Part shown: positions 54,662 to 62,978 of the stretch, in pieces
How positions within the stretch are numbered: position 1 is the stretch's first letter
Layout of the letters: each line of letters opens with the position of its first letter
NCBI RefSeq assembly: GCF_009769735.1
Contig: NZ_WSRO01000002.1
Span: 5,468,001 to 5,532,000, forward strand
Origin: Streptomyces sp. BA2
GTDB lineage: Bacteria > Actinomycetota > Actinomycetes > Streptomycetales > Streptomycetaceae
Direction of reading: 5' to 3'
Length of the DNA stretch: 64,000 nt
Translations under genes and position numbers: made by a program
The notes under the pieces: generated by a model
What the model saw: only the letters and a program-made list of their open reading frames with translations
Told to the model about the DNA's origin: nothing
The model's database searches: none

Positions 54662-55126
54662 ATGGCGCTCGACCAGTCCTTCGTAGGGCGGTCCTACCCG
54701 CCCACCGATCCCTATGAGGTCGGCCGGGAGAAGATCCGTGAGTTCGCCGAGGCGGTGGGCGACACCAACCCCGCGTACATCGACGCGGAGGCCGCCAAGG
54801 CGTTCGGGCACTCTGATGTGATCGCCCCGCCGACCTTTGTGTTCGCCATCTCCTTCAAGGCCGCGGGCCAGGTCATCGAGGACCCGCAGCTGGGGCTCGA
54901 CTACAGCCGTGTCGTGCACGGGGACCAGAAGTTCGCGTACACCCGCCCGGTGCGCGCGGGGGACCGGCTCACGGTCACCTCGACCATCGAGGCCATCAAG
55001 TCGCTGGCGGGCAACGACATCCTGGATATCCGCGGCGAGGTCCACGACGAGGCCGGCGAGCACGTCGTGACCGCCTGGACCAAGCTCGTCGCGCGTGCGG
55101 CGGAGCCCGCGGCAGAGGGAGCGTGA
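54662..55126 (+). CDS. MaoC-like dehydratase, HadA-type (substrate-binding) subunit
   Basis: Hot-dog-fold protein of 154 residues. It starts SFVGRSYPPTDPYEVGREKI and contains VGDTNPAYIDAEAAKAFG. In the hydratase 2 motif the catalytic His position is Tyr (NPAY), as in non-catalytic HadA-like subunits of the mycobacterial (3R)-hydroxyacyl-ACP dehydratase. The next gene provides the catalytic partner after a 4-base gap. The pair is probably a heterodimeric dehydratase acting on fatty-acyl thioesters; a role in type II fatty acid synthesis is inferred. ATG with AGGAGGTACC upstream. Confidence 0.86.
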   Translation: MALDQSFVGRSYPPTDPYEVGREKIREFAEAVGDTNPAYIDAEAAKAFGHSDVIAPPTFVFAISFKAAGQVIEDPQLGLDYSRVVHGDQKFAYTRPVRAGDRLTVTSTIEAIKSLAGNDILDIRGEVHDEAGEHVVTAWTKLVARAAEPAAEGA

Positions 55127-55130
55127 CGCG

Positions 55131-55559
55131 ATGACCGCCAAGATTTCGTACGACAGCGTCGAGGTCGGCACCGAGCTGACGGCCCAGAGCTTCCCTGTGA
55201 CGCGTGCCACGCTCGTGCGGTACGCGGGCGCTTCCGGTGACTTCAACCCGATCCACTGGAACGAGAAGTTCGCGGTCGAGGTCGGCCTTCCCGACGTCAT
55301 CGCGCACGGCATGTTCACCATGGCCGAGGCGATCCGTGTGGTGACCGACTGGGTGGGTGACCCGGCCGCCGTCGTCGAGTACGGCGTGCGCTTCACCAAG
55401 CCCGTCGTGGTCCCGAACGACGACAAGGGCGCGTTGATCGAGGTCAGCGCCAAGGTCGCCCAGAAGCTCGACGACAACCGGGTCCGCGTGGACCTGGTGG
55501 CGAAGAGCGGGGATCAGAAGGTGCTTGGCATGTCGCGCGCGGTGGTGCAGCTCGCCTGA
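55131..55559 (+). CDS. MaoC-like dehydratase, HadB-type catalytic subunit
   Basis: Hot-dog-fold protein of 142 residues. It carries the complete hydratase 2 motif YAGASGDFNPIHWNEKFA with the catalytic Asp and His. The second hot-dog strand set is DVIAHGMFTMAEAIRV. Together with the upstream HadA-like protein it should form a (3R)-specific hydroxyacyl-ACP or -CoA dehydratase. The ATG lies 4 bases after the upstream stop. A perfect 17-bp hairpin follows the stop. Confidence 0.9.
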   Translation: MTAKISYDSVEVGTELTAQSFPVTRATLVRYAGASGDFNPIHWNEKFAVEVGLPDVIAHGMFTMAEAIRVVTDWVGDPAAVVEYGVRFTKPVVVPNDDKGALIEVSAKVAQKLDDNRVRVDLVAKSGDQKVLGMSRAVVQLA

Positions 55560-55576
55560 TCTTCGTAGGCGTGAAT

Positions 55577-55615
55577 GAGTAAGGGGCACCCGCCCATAGC
55601 GGGTGCCCCTTACTC
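55577..55615 (+). terminator. Long terminator hairpin after the MaoC pair
   Basis: GAGTAAGGGGCACCCGC and GCGGGTGCCCCTTACTC are perfect 17-bp arms around CCATA. There is no T tract. Confidence 0.8.
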
Positions 55616-55640
55616 GTGCGCTGCTCTGCCAGGGAGGACC

Positions 55641-55672
55641 GGTTGACGTAGGTAGTGGTTGACGTAGGTAGT
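55641..55672 (+). repeat. Perfect 16-bp tandem duplication in the tetR promoter
   Basis: GGTTGACGTAGGTAGT occurs twice head to tail. Each copy holds a TTGACG -35-like box and a GGTAGT half-site of the predicted TetR operator. Confidence 0.92.
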
Positions 55673-55688
55673 GATTGGCCACTAACTT
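55659..55688 (+). promoter_or_regulatory. tetR promoter, leaderless
   Basis: TTGACG at 55659-55664 and TAACTT at 55683-55688 are 18 bases apart. Initiation would fall at or next to the ATG at 55695. No ribosome site precedes that ATG, consistent with a leaderless mRNA. Confidence 0.6.
55667..55686. promoter_or_regulatory. TetR operator 1
   Basis: GGTAGT-N8-ACTAAC, lying between the -35 and -10 boxes and overlapping the latter, so binding would block the tetR promoter. The same pattern recurs upstream of the MFS gene. Confidence 0.7.
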
Positions 55689-55694
55689 AATCGC

Positions 55695-56252
55695 ATGGTC
55701 AGGATGAGCGCAGAGGAGCGACGCGAGAGCGTCATCCGCGCGGCGATGATCGAGTTCGCCCGCGGTGGCTACAACGGCACGTCCACCGAGGTGATCGCCA
55801 AGCGCGTGGGCGTCTCGCAGCCGTATCTCTTCCGCCTCTTCCCGAGCAAGCAGGCGATCTTCCTCGCCGCGTCCGGGCGTTGCTGCCAGGAGGTCACCGA
55901 GGTCTTCCGGAAGGCAGCGGAGGGGTTCGAGGGGGAGGAGGCCCTGCACGCCATGGGTGAGGCCTATCAGGCGCTCATCGCCGACGACCCGGACAAGCTG
56001 CTCATGCAGATGCAGATGTACGTCGCCGTGGCCTCCGCGGAGGCGTCCGGTGACCGGGAGTTCGGCGAGGCGCTGCGGGCCGCCTGGATGGAGATGTACG
56101 ACACGGTCCGCCTCGCGCTGGGAGCGGACGTCGGTGAGACGACGCAGTTCCTGGCGTACGGGATGCTGATCAACGTCCTGGTGTCGATGGGGTACCGGCC
56201 CGACCATCGGGTGTGGACCGGTTTCTACGAGTCGGTGCAGCCCAAGGCGTGA
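55695..56252 (+). CDS. TetR family repressor
   Basis: A 185-residue regulator. The helix-turn-helix is RRESVIRAAMIEFARGGYNG with the recognition helix SQPYLFRLFPSKQAIF. The ligand domain contains QMQMYVAVASAEASGDREF and ends YRPDHRVWTGFYESVQPKA. It is the first gene of a likely tetR-exporter unit; the efflux pump gene follows 76 bases later. Predicted operators sit over its own promoter and before the pump gene, so it should repress both until an inducer binds. Confidence 0.92.
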   Translation: MVRMSAEERRESVIRAAMIEFARGGYNGTSTEVIAKRVGVSQPYLFRLFPSKQAIFLAASGRCCQEVTEVFRKAAEGFEGEEALHAMGEAYQALIADDPDKLLMQMQMYVAVASAEASGDREFGEALRAAWMEMYDTVRLALGADVGETTQFLAYGMLINVLVSMGYRPDHRVWTGFYESVQPKA

Positions 56253-56294
56253 GCCGTGCGGGGCAGGGGGGTGCGTACTTTTGCGCCCACGAAA

Positions 56295-56314
56295 GTTAGT
56301 CATCAATAACTAAC
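56295..56314. promoter_or_regulatory. TetR operator 2, upstream of the efflux gene
   Basis: GTTAGT-CATCAATA-ACTAAC is a perfect inverted repeat with an 8-base spacer, 14 bases before the MFS ATG. It matches operator 1. Confidence 0.75.
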
Positions 56315-56328
56315 CACAGGGGAAAGCA

Positions 56329-57768
56329 ATGTCACAGCAGACAGCGCGGCGCGGGGAAGCGGCCTGGGCCATCGCCATCACCAGCGTCGCCGGATTCATG
56401 GCGGCCCTCGACAATCTCGTCGTCACCACGGCCCTGCCCGCCATCCGCGAGGACTTCGGGGGAGCGCTGCACGACCTCGAATGGACGGTGAGCGCCTACA
56501 CCCTCACCTTCGCCGTGCTGCTGATGTTCGGCGCGGCCCTGGGGGACCGCTTCGGACGCCGCAAGCTCTTCATCGTCGGCCTCGCGGTCTTCACCGGAGC
56601 CTCCGCCGCCGCAGCCCTCGCGCCCGGCATCGAGGCACTGATCGCCGCCCGCGCGGTCCAGGGCGTCGGCGCCGCGATCATGATGCCGCTGACGCTGACC
56701 CTGCTGACGGCGGCCGTCCCGGTGGCCAAGCGCGGGATGGTGTACGGGATCTGGGGCGCCGTCAACGGCCTCGCGGTCGCCAGCGGACCTCTCATCGGCG
56801 GCAGTCTCACCGAACACGCGTCCTGGCAGTGGATCTTCTGGCTGAACGTCCCGCTCGGCCTCGCGGTGCTGCCTCTCGCCCGGCTCCGGCTCTCCGAGTC
56901 GTACGGCACGGGAGCGCCGCTCGACATCACCGGAACGCTGCTTGCCAGCGGCGGCCTCTTCGGCATCGTGTACGCGCTGATCCGCGGCAACCTCGACGGC
57001 TGGACCAGCGCGACCGTCCTCATCGGTCTGATCGGCGGCGGCGCCCTCCTGGCCCTCTTCGTGCGGCACGGAATCCGCAGCGAGAACCCGATGCTGCCGA
57101 TGCGGCTCTTCCACAGCCGTGCGTTCTCCGCGATCAACGCCGCGAGCCTGCTGATGTTCGTCGGGATGTTCGGGTCGATCTTCCTGCTCGCCCAGTTCCT
57201 GCAGAACGTCGTCGGCTACTCGCCCACCGAAGCGGGCCTGCGGATGCTCCCCTGGACCGGCATGCCGATGATCGTCTCTCCCATCGCGGCCTATCTCGCG
57301 GACCGGTTCGGCGGCCGCCCCGTCGTGACCGCGGGCCTCGCGCTCCAGGCCATCGGCCTCGCCTGGTTCGCGGTCATCGTGGAGCCCGACATGTCGTACG
57401 CCGCCCAGCTTCCCGCCCTGATCGTCAGCGGGATCGGCATGGCGCTGTACTTCGCCCCCGCCGCGAACCTGGTGATGTCCAGCGTCCGCCCCTCCGAGCA
57501 GGGCATCGCGTCCGGCGCCAACAACGCCCTGCGGGAGGTCGGCGGCGCCCTCGGCATCGCGATCCTCGCCTCGGTCTTCTCCGCCCAGGGCGGCTACGGG
57601 CCCGCCCAGCACTTCGTGGACGGCCTCGGCCCCGCGCTGTGGGCCGGCGCCGCGCTGGTCGGCGTGGGCGCGGTGGCGGCGGCGCTGCTCCCGGGGAGGG
57701 GCGCGGCCGAGAAGCAGGCCGGCGGCGTTCCGGCAGTGACCGAAGAGCGCACTCCGGCCGGCGTCTGA
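56329..57768 (+). CDS. DHA2-type MFS drug transporter
   Basis: Proton-antiport multidrug exporter of the EmrB/QacA group, 479 residues, 14 expected transmembrane helices. DNLVVTTALPAIREDFG in helix 1 is the 14-TM family motif (D1). Motif A is ALGDRFGRRKLF, and motif C appears as GPLIGGSLTEHASWQWIFW. The C-terminal helices have GASGANNALREVGGALG-like sequence. It is controlled by the upstream TetR protein through the operator at 56295. The substrate is unknown. Confidence 0.93.
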   Translation: MSQQTARRGEAAWAIAITSVAGFMAALDNLVVTTALPAIREDFGGALHDLEWTVSAYTLTFAVLLMFGAALGDRFGRRKLFIVGLAVFTGASAAAALAPGIEALIAARAVQGVGAAIMMPLTLTLLTAAVPVAKRGMVYGIWGAVNGLAVASGPLIGGSLTEHASWQWIFWLNVPLGLAVLPLARLRLSESYGTGAPLDITGTLLASGGLFGIVYALIRGNLDGWTSATVLIGLIGGGALLALFVRHGIRSENPMLPMRLFHSRAFSAINAASLLMFVGMFGSIFLLAQFLQNVVGYSPTEAGLRMLPWTGMPMIVSPIAAYLADRFGGRPVVTAGLALQAIGLAWFAVIVEPDMSYAAQLPALIVSGIGMALYFAPAANLVMSSVRPSEQGIASGANNALREVGGALGIAILASVFSAQGGYGPAQHFVDGLGPALWAGAALVGVGAVAAALLPGRGAAEKQAGGVPAVTEERTPAGV

Positions 57769-57792
57769 AGCCGCGCCGTCCGGTCCCACGCG

Positions 57793-57835
57793 TACGGTCC
57801 GTGGCCCCGCCCGAGCGGCGGGGCCACGGACCGTA
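57793..57835 (+). terminator. Perfect 19-bp hairpin before murB
   Basis: TACGGTCCGTGGCCCCGCC and its exact complement pair around CGAGC. It ends only 11 bases before the murB start. It probably ends the MFS transcript; if murB is transcribed from upstream, it would sit in its leader. Confidence 0.75.
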
Positions 57836-57846
57836 CCCTTGAGCAC

Positions 57847-58902
57847 GTGCAGGAACTCCACGATGCCCCCCTCGCCCCGCTGACCACCTTCCGGCTCGGC
57901 GGTCCCGCGGCCCGTCTGATCACCGCGACGACCGACGCCGAGGTGATCGCCGCCGTCCGCGAAGCCGACGACTCCGGGACCCCGCTGCTGCTCATCGGCG
58001 GCGGCTCGAACCTGGTCATCGGAGACAAGGGCTTCGACGGCACCGCCCTGCGCATCGCCACGAAGGGCTTCGAACTCGACGGCACCAAGCTCGAATTGGC
58101 GGCCGGTGAGGTATGGACCGACGCCGTGGCCCGCGTCGTGGAGGCGGGCCTCGCGGGCATCGAGTGCCTCGCCGGGATCCCGGGCTCCGCGGGGGCGACG
58201 CCGATCCAGAACGTGGGGGCGTACGGCCAGGAGGTCTCGTCGACCATCACCGAAGTGATCGCGTACGACAGGAAGACGCACGAGACGGTCACCGTCGCGA
58301 ACGCCGAGTGCGACTTCTCGTACCGCCACAGCCGCTTCAAGGCCGAACCCGACCGCTTCGTAGTGCTGCGCGTCCGTTTCGCACTGGAGGACGCGCGGGG
58401 GATGAGCGCTCCCCTCAAGTACCCGGAGACGGCCCGCACGCTCGGCGTCGAGGCGGGCGACCGGGTCCCCGCGGCCGTCGCCCGTGAGACCGTCCTGAAG
58501 CTGCGCGCGGGCAAGGGCATGGTGCTGGACCCCGAGGACCACGACAGCTGGTCGGCCGGGTCCTTCTTCACCAACCCGATCCTCACGGAGGAGGAGTTCG
58601 CCGCCTTCCACGCGCGCGTAGTGGACCGTCTCGGCGCGGACGTGGCACCCCCCGCCTTCCCGACGGAGGACGGCCGTGTGAAGACCTCCGCCGCCTGGCT
58701 CATCGACAGGGCGGGCTTCACCAAGGGCTACGGAGATGGCCCGGCCCGCATCTCCACCAAGCACACGCTCGCCCTGACCAACCGCGGCGGCGCGACCACG
58801 GAGGACCTGCTGGCCCTGGCCCGTGAGGTCGTCGCCGGAGTACGGGACGCCTTCGGGGTCACGCTGGTCAACGAGCCGGTGACGGTGGGCGTCAGCCTCT
58901 GA
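57847..58902 (+). CDS. murB: UDP-N-acetylmuramate dehydrogenase
   Basis: FAD enzyme that reduces UDP-GlcNAc-enolpyruvate to UDP-MurNAc in peptidoglycan synthesis, 351 residues. Sequence landmarks are LTTFRLGGPAARL, GGGSNLVIGDKGFDG, GIPGSAGATPIQNVGAYGQE and SWSAGSFFTNPIL, which includes the catalytic Ser. It is the type I form. The GTG has no visible ribosome site, and a perfect hairpin ends 11 bases upstream, so a leaderless transcript is possible. Confidence 0.96.
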   Translation: MQELHDAPLAPLTTFRLGGPAARLITATTDAEVIAAVREADDSGTPLLLIGGGSNLVIGDKGFDGTALRIATKGFELDGTKLELAAGEVWTDAVARVVEAGLAGIECLAGIPGSAGATPIQNVGAYGQEVSSTITEVIAYDRKTHETVTVANAECDFSYRHSRFKAEPDRFVVLRVRFALEDARGMSAPLKYPETARTLGVEAGDRVPAAVARETVLKLRAGKGMVLDPEDHDSWSAGSFFTNPILTEEEFAAFHARVVDRLGADVAPPAFPTEDGRVKTSAAWLIDRAGFTKGYGDGPARISTKHTLALTNRGGATTEDLLALAREVVAGVRDAFGVTLVNEPVTVGVSL

Positions 58903-58917
58903 GCCCCTGAGGGGCGG

Positions 58918-59550
58918 CTAGTAGGCGACGCCCACGCCCTGCCTCACCGTCGACAGGTCGTCGATCGCCGCCAGCATCGCGTGCGCCACATCCGCCCTCC
59001 CGATGAACCGCCCGCTGGCAGGCGTGCCCCCGACGACCTTGCGGTAGACGCCCGTGGCCGGCTTGTCCTGCAGCCTCGGCGGGCGTACGGACGTCCAGTC
59101 CGTCGCGCTGCTCGCAAGCCCGGCCTCCATGGTCCGCAGGTCGTCGTACACAGGCTTCAGGATCTTGCTGACCAGGGCTCCCATGATCCGGTCGGCCGTC
59201 GGCTGGCGTTCGGCCGGAGGGCCCACCGGCGCCGCGCTCACCACCACCAGCCTGCGCACCCCCTCGTCCTCCATCGCGCGCACCACCGACCGCGTGAGCC
59301 GGGCCGCGATCCCCGCGTCCGCCTTCTTGCGCGCCCCGAGGCCCGAGAGCACCGCGTCCCGGCCTGCCACCGCCGCCCGCAGGGCCTCCGGGTCGGTCAG
59401 GTCGGCCCGGAACACCTCAAGGCCCTCGCCTGTCGCACTCAGCCGTGCGGGGTCACGCACGACGGCCGTGACCTCGTGGCCCGCCCCGAGCGCCTGTCGG
59501 ACGATCTCCCCGCCGACACCCCCGGTCGCACCGAACACCGTGAGCTTCAT
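58918..59550 (-). CDS. NAD(P)-dependent oxidoreductase (NmrA/SDR_a5-like)
   Basis: Atypical SDR of 210 residues. MKLTVFGATGGVGGEIVRQAL carries the nucleotide motif, followed by VTAVVRDPARLSATG. It ends in ADVAHAMLAAIDDLSTVRQGV. Function is probably redox or flavin reduction. It is divergent from a TetR gene with two operator repeats in the 87-bp gap, so it is the likely target of that repressor. The ATG has GGGAGGGTGCGCA upstream. Confidence 0.85.
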   Translation of the reverse strand: MKLTVFGATGGVGGEIVRQALGAGHEVTAVVRDPARLSATGEGLEVFRADLTDPEALRAAVAGRDAVLSGLGARKKADAGIAARLTRSVVRAMEDEGVRRLVVVSAAPVGPPAERQPTADRIMGALVSKILKPVYDDLRTMEAGLASSATDWTSVRPPRLQDKPATGVYRKVVGGTPASGRFIGRADVAHAMLAAIDDLSTVRQGVGVAY

Positions 59551-59570
59551 TGCGCACCCTCCCCACGTGG

Positions 59571-59609
59571 GTAAGTATTCACTCACCCCTAGGGTGAGTA
59601 TCCACTCAC
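59571..59609. promoter_or_regulatory. Two operator sites for the divergent TetR
   Basis: GTAAGT-ATTC-ACTCAC (59571-59586) and the perfect palindrome GTGAGT-ATCC-ACTCAC (59594-59609) lie 23 bases apart centre to centre. Both fit between the two starts and follow the same GTRAGT-N4-ACTCAC pattern. An overlapping palindrome ACTCACCC-CTA-GGGTGAGT bridges them. Confidence 0.75.
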
Positions 59610-59637
59610 CTCTTCGTCAAGGTTGGTTGGACGGCAC

Positions 59638-60237
59638 ATGCAGCAGAAGCCCACCCGGGCCCGCATCCTCGACGCGGCGCACGACCTCATGCTCACCATC
59701 GGCCTCGCCCGTGCCACCACCAAGGAGATCGCCAAGGCGGCGGGCTGCTCCGAAGCGGCCCTCTACAAGCACTTCGCGAGCAAGGAGGAGCTGTTCGTGG
59801 CCGTCCTCCAGGAGCGGCTGCCCCGGCTCGGCCCGCTCCTGCACCGCCTCGCCGAGGACCCGGGGGAGCGCTCCGTGGAGGAGAACCTCGCCGAGATCGC
59901 CCGTCTGGCCAGCCACTTCTACGTCCAGAGCTTCCCGATCGCCGCGTCCCTCTACGCCGAGACCAAACTCAAGCGCCGCCACGAGGACTCCATGCGGGCG
60001 ATGGGCACGGGCCCGCACATGCCCATCGAGGCCCTCGACGCCTATCTGCGCACCGAACGCGACGCCGGCCGGATCGCCCCCGGAGCCGACACCTTCGCGG
60101 CCGCATCGCTGCTCCTGGGCGCCTGCGCCCAGCGCGCCTTCGCCTACGACTCCACGGTCGGCAAGCAACCCCCGCAGCCCGTCGAGGAGTTCGCCGCCGC
60201 CCTCGCCCGCACCCTCCTCGCGGGCATCAGCCGCTGA
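59638..60237 (+). CDS. TetR/AcrR family regulator
   Basis: A 199-residue regulator with the helix-turn-helix TRARILDAAHDLMLTIGLAR, then TTKEIAKAAGCSEAALYKHFASKEELF. The ATG at 59638 has GGTTGGACGGCAC upstream; a TTG at 59623 would add five residues. It is divergent from an NAD(P)-dependent oxidoreductase, with its predicted operators between the two genes. The 3' end overlaps the convergent adenosine deaminase gene by 11 bases. Confidence 0.9.
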   Translation: MQQKPTRARILDAAHDLMLTIGLARATTKEIAKAAGCSEAALYKHFASKEELFVAVLQERLPRLGPLLHRLAEDPGERSVEENLAEIARLASHFYVQSFPIAASLYAETKLKRRHEDSMRAMGTGPHMPIEALDAYLRTERDAGRIAPGADTFAAASLLLGACAQRAFAYDSTVGKQPPQPVEEFAAALARTLLAGISR

Positions 60238-61246
60238 GCCACTCCTCGATCCCCGACAGCAGCTTCTCCCGTACGCCGACGGGGGCGGCCGAGCCGCGCA
60301 CCGACTGCCGGGCGAGCTCGGCCAGGTCGCTGTCGTCGAAGGCGTGGTGCTTGCGCACGATCTCGTACTGCGCGGCCAGCCGTGACCCGAAGAGCAGCGG
60401 ATCGTCGGCCCCCAGAGCCATCGGCACCCCGGCGTCGTACAAGGTGCGCAGCGGTACGTCCTCGGGCTTCTCGTAGACGCCGAGGGCCACGTTCGACGCC
60501 GGACACACCTCGCAGGTCACGCCCCGCTCGGCAAGACGCTTCAGGAGCCGCGGATCCTCGGCCGCCCGCACCCCGTGCCCGATCCGCCCCGCGTGCAGGT
60601 CGTCGAGGCAGTCCCGCACCGAGGCGGGCCCGCTGAGCTCACCGCCGTGCGGCGCGGCGAGCAGGCCGCCGTCCCGCGCGATCGCGAAGGCCCGGTCGAA
60701 GTCCCGTGCGAAGCCCCGGCGCTCGTCGTTGGAGAGCCCGAAGCCGACGACTCCGCGATCGGCGTACCGCACCGCGAGCCGGGCCAGCGTGCGGGCGTCC
60801 AGAGGGTGCTTCATGCGGTTCGCGGCAACGAGCACGCGCATTCCGAGGCCGGTGTCCCGCGAGGCGCTCTCGACGGCGTCCAGGATGATTTCCAGGGCCG
60901 GAATGAGCCCGCCGAGCCGCGGCGCGTACGAGGTCGGGTCGACCTGGATCTCCAGCCACCCCGACCCGTCCCGCAGATCCTCCTCCGCGGCCTCCCGGAC
61001 CAGGCGCTGGATGTCCTCGGGCTCCCGCAGGCAGGACCGCGCCATGTCGTAGAGCCGCTGGAAGCGGAACCACCCGCGCTCATCGGTCGCCCGCAGCTGC
61101 GGAGGTTCACCGCCGGTCAGCGCCGGGGGCAGCCGCACCCCGTACTTGTCGGCGAGCTCCAGCAGGGTCGTGGGCCGCATCGACCCGGTGAAGTGCAGAT
61201 GCAGATGGGCCTTGGGCAGCTCTCTTACGTCACGTACACGCTCCAT
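60227..61246 (-). CDS. add: Adenosine deaminase family protein
   Basis: Purine deaminase of 339 residues with the amidohydrolase barrel. The metal motif HLHLH is at 14-18. The later ligands and catalytic residues appear as APHGGELSGP (His and Glu), GRIGHGVRAA and LGADDPLLFG. It deaminates adenosine or a related purine to the inosine form in salvage; adenine or another 6-aminopurine cannot be excluded because the group splits by subtle pocket changes. ATG start. The end overlaps the convergent TetR gene. Confidence 0.88.
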   Translation of the reverse strand: MERVRDVRELPKAHLHLHFTGSMRPTTLLELADKYGVRLPPALTGGEPPQLRATDERGWFRFQRLYDMARSCLREPEDIQRLVREAAEEDLRDGSGWLEIQVDPTSYAPRLGGLIPALEIILDAVESASRDTGLGMRVLVAANRMKHPLDARTLARLAVRYADRGVVGFGLSNDERRGFARDFDRAFAIARDGGLLAAPHGGELSGPASVRDCLDDLHAGRIGHGVRAAEDPRLLKRLAERGVTCEVCPASNVALGVYEKPEDVPLRTLYDAGVPMALGADDPLLFGSRLAAQYEIVRKHHAFDDSDLAELARQSVRGSAAPVGVREKLLSGIEEWLSG

Positions 61247-61321
61247 TCGAGGATCTTGCCGTACGCACGCGTCGCGCCGATAGCCACTTTCCCCCTTCGT
61301 GGCCTACCCCGAACGAAGAAA

Positions 61322-61353
61322 CGGGCCGCCTCCCCGGAGAGGGAGACGGCCCG
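61322..61353 (-). terminator. Terminator downstream of aspC
   Basis: CGGGCCG-C-CTCCC pairs with GGGAG-A-CGGCCCG, a 12-bp stem with one mismatch, 24 bases past the stop of the leftward aspC gene. Confidence 0.75.
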
Positions 61354-61376
61354 CACATACCCACATGGGGAGGCGC

Positions 61377-62603
61377 TCAGTCGCGCGCCTCGGCCAGCAG
61401 CTTCTGGATCCGCGAGACGCCCTCGACGAGGTCCTCGTCACCCAGGGCGTACGAAAGACGCAGGTAACCCGGCGTCCCGAAGGCCTCGCCCGGAACGACC
61501 GCGACCTCGGCCTCCTCCAGGATCAGCGCCGCGAGCTCCACGGAGTCCTGCGGGCGCTTGCCGCGGATCTCCTTGCCGATGAGGCCCTTCACCGAGGGGT
61601 AGGCGTAGAAGGCGCCCTCCGGCTCGGGGCAGAGCACGCCGTCGATGTCGTTCAGCATCCGCACAATGGTCTTGCGGCGCCGGTCGAAGGCCTCGCGCAT
61701 CTTCTCGACGGCGGCCAGGTCGCCGGAGACGGCCGCGATGGCCGCCACCTGCGCGACGTTGGAGACGTTCGACGTGGCGTGCGACTGGAGGTTCGTCGCG
61801 GCCTTCACGACGTCCTTCGGGCCGACGATCCACCCCACGCGCCAGCCGGTCATCGCGTACGTCTTGGCCACGCCGTTGACCACGATGCACTTGTCGCGCA
61901 GCTCGGGCAGGATCGCCGGGAGCGAGGTGAACTTCGCGTCTCCGTAGACGAGGTGTTCGTAGATCTCGTCGGTCATGACCCACAGGCCGTGCTCGACGGC
62001 CCAGCGGCCGATCGCCTCGGCGTCGGCCTCGCTGTAGACGGCGCCCGTCGGGTTGGACGGCGACACGAAGAGGACGACCTTCGTGCGCTCCGTGCGCGCG
62101 GCCTCCAGCTGCTCCACGGAGACGCGGTAGCCCGTGGTCTCGTCGGCGACGACCTCGACCGGCACACCGCCCGCGAGACGGATCGACTCCGGGTATGTCG
62201 TCCAGTAGGGAGCCGGGACGATGACCTCGTCGCCCGGGTCGAGGATCGCGGCGAACGCCTGATAGATCGCCTGCTTGCCGCCGTTGGTCACCAGGATCTG
62301 CGAGGCGTCGACCTCGTAGCCGGAGTCGCGCAGCGTCTTCGCGGCGATCGCGGCCTTGAGCTCGGGGAGCCCGCCGGCCGGGGTGTAGCGGTGGTACTTC
62401 GGGTTCTTGCAGGCCTCGACGGCGGCTTCGACGATGTAGTCGGGCGTCGGGAAGTCGGGCTCACCCGCGCCGAAACCGATCACCGGCCGCCCGGCGGCCT
62501 TGAGGGCCTTCGCCTTGGCGTCGACAGCGAGGGTCGCGGACTCGGAGATCGCGCCGATGCGGGCGGAGACCCGGCGCTCGGTGGGAGAAGTGGAAGCGCT
62601 CAT
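61377..62603 (-). CDS. aspC: Aspartate aminotransferase (class I/II, fold type I)
   Basis: PLP enzyme exchanging amino groups between aspartate and 2-oxoglutarate, 408 residues. Key positions are [10 protein letters not shown] (Asn 184), [11 protein letters not shown] (Asp 212) and [15 protein letters not shown] (PLP Lys 247), with a late Arg in YLRLSYALG for substrate carboxylate. It belongs to the bacterial type Ib AspAT, which in some species also takes aromatic or prephenate substrates. I start at the ATG giving [11 protein letters not shown]; the 83 upstream residues in frame lack homology signs. Confidence 0.93.
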   Translation of the reverse strand: MSASTSPTERRVSARIGAISESATLAVDAKAKALKAAGRPVIGFGAGEPDFPTPDYIVEAAVEACKNPKYHRYTPAGGLPELKAAIAAKTLRDSGYEVDASQILVTNGGKQAIYQAFAAILDPGDEVIVPAPYWTTYPESIRLAGGVPVEVVADETTGYRVSVEQLEAARTERTKVVLFVSPSNPTGAVYSEADAEAIGRWAVEHGLWVMTDEIYEHLVYGDAKFTSLPAILPELRDKCIVVNGVAKTYAMTGWRVGWIVGPKDVVKAATNLQSHATSNVSNVAQVAAIAAVSGDLAAVEKMREAFDRRRKTIVRMLNDIDGVLCPEPEGAFYAYPSVKGLIGKEIRGKRPQDSVELAALILEEAEVAVVPGEAFGTPGYLRLSYALGDEDLVEGVSRIQKLLAEARD

Positions 62604-62794
62604 CGCCCCATCGTTCCAGACCCCAAAGGCCCCCGGCACGCGGCTTTCGGTGTTTGCCGGGGGCCGCCGGATCCGTTTCTGTTCGACGGGGCGCCGCAGA
62701 GCACGTACACTCACTGCTCGTTGGCCCTCACCGGCCGCACCTTCTCCTCGCACTCTGTGCACCCGGGTGGATGCGGTAGGTTGGGGGAAATCAA

Positions 62795-62867
62795 AGGGTC
62801 GTAGCTCAATTGGTAGAGCACTGGTCTCCAAAACCAGCGGTTGGGGGTTCAAGTCCCTCCGGCCCTG
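62795..62867 (+). tRNA. tRNA-Trp (CCA)
   Basis: AGGGTCG pairs with CGGCCCT (one G-T pair). The anticodon loop CTCCAAA gives CCA at 62828-62830. The discriminator is G, and no 3' CCA is encoded. Its position just before secE-nusG is conserved in actinobacteria. Confidence 0.97.
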
Positions 62868-62978
62868 CTACACACTCCTCTCGCCAGGACGTGTGCGCAC
62901 ATGTACGTACTGCATTGCACCGCCGTGCGGCTCATACCGGGCGCGGCACGGCCACGACCCGGAATCAGGTGAGGACGA

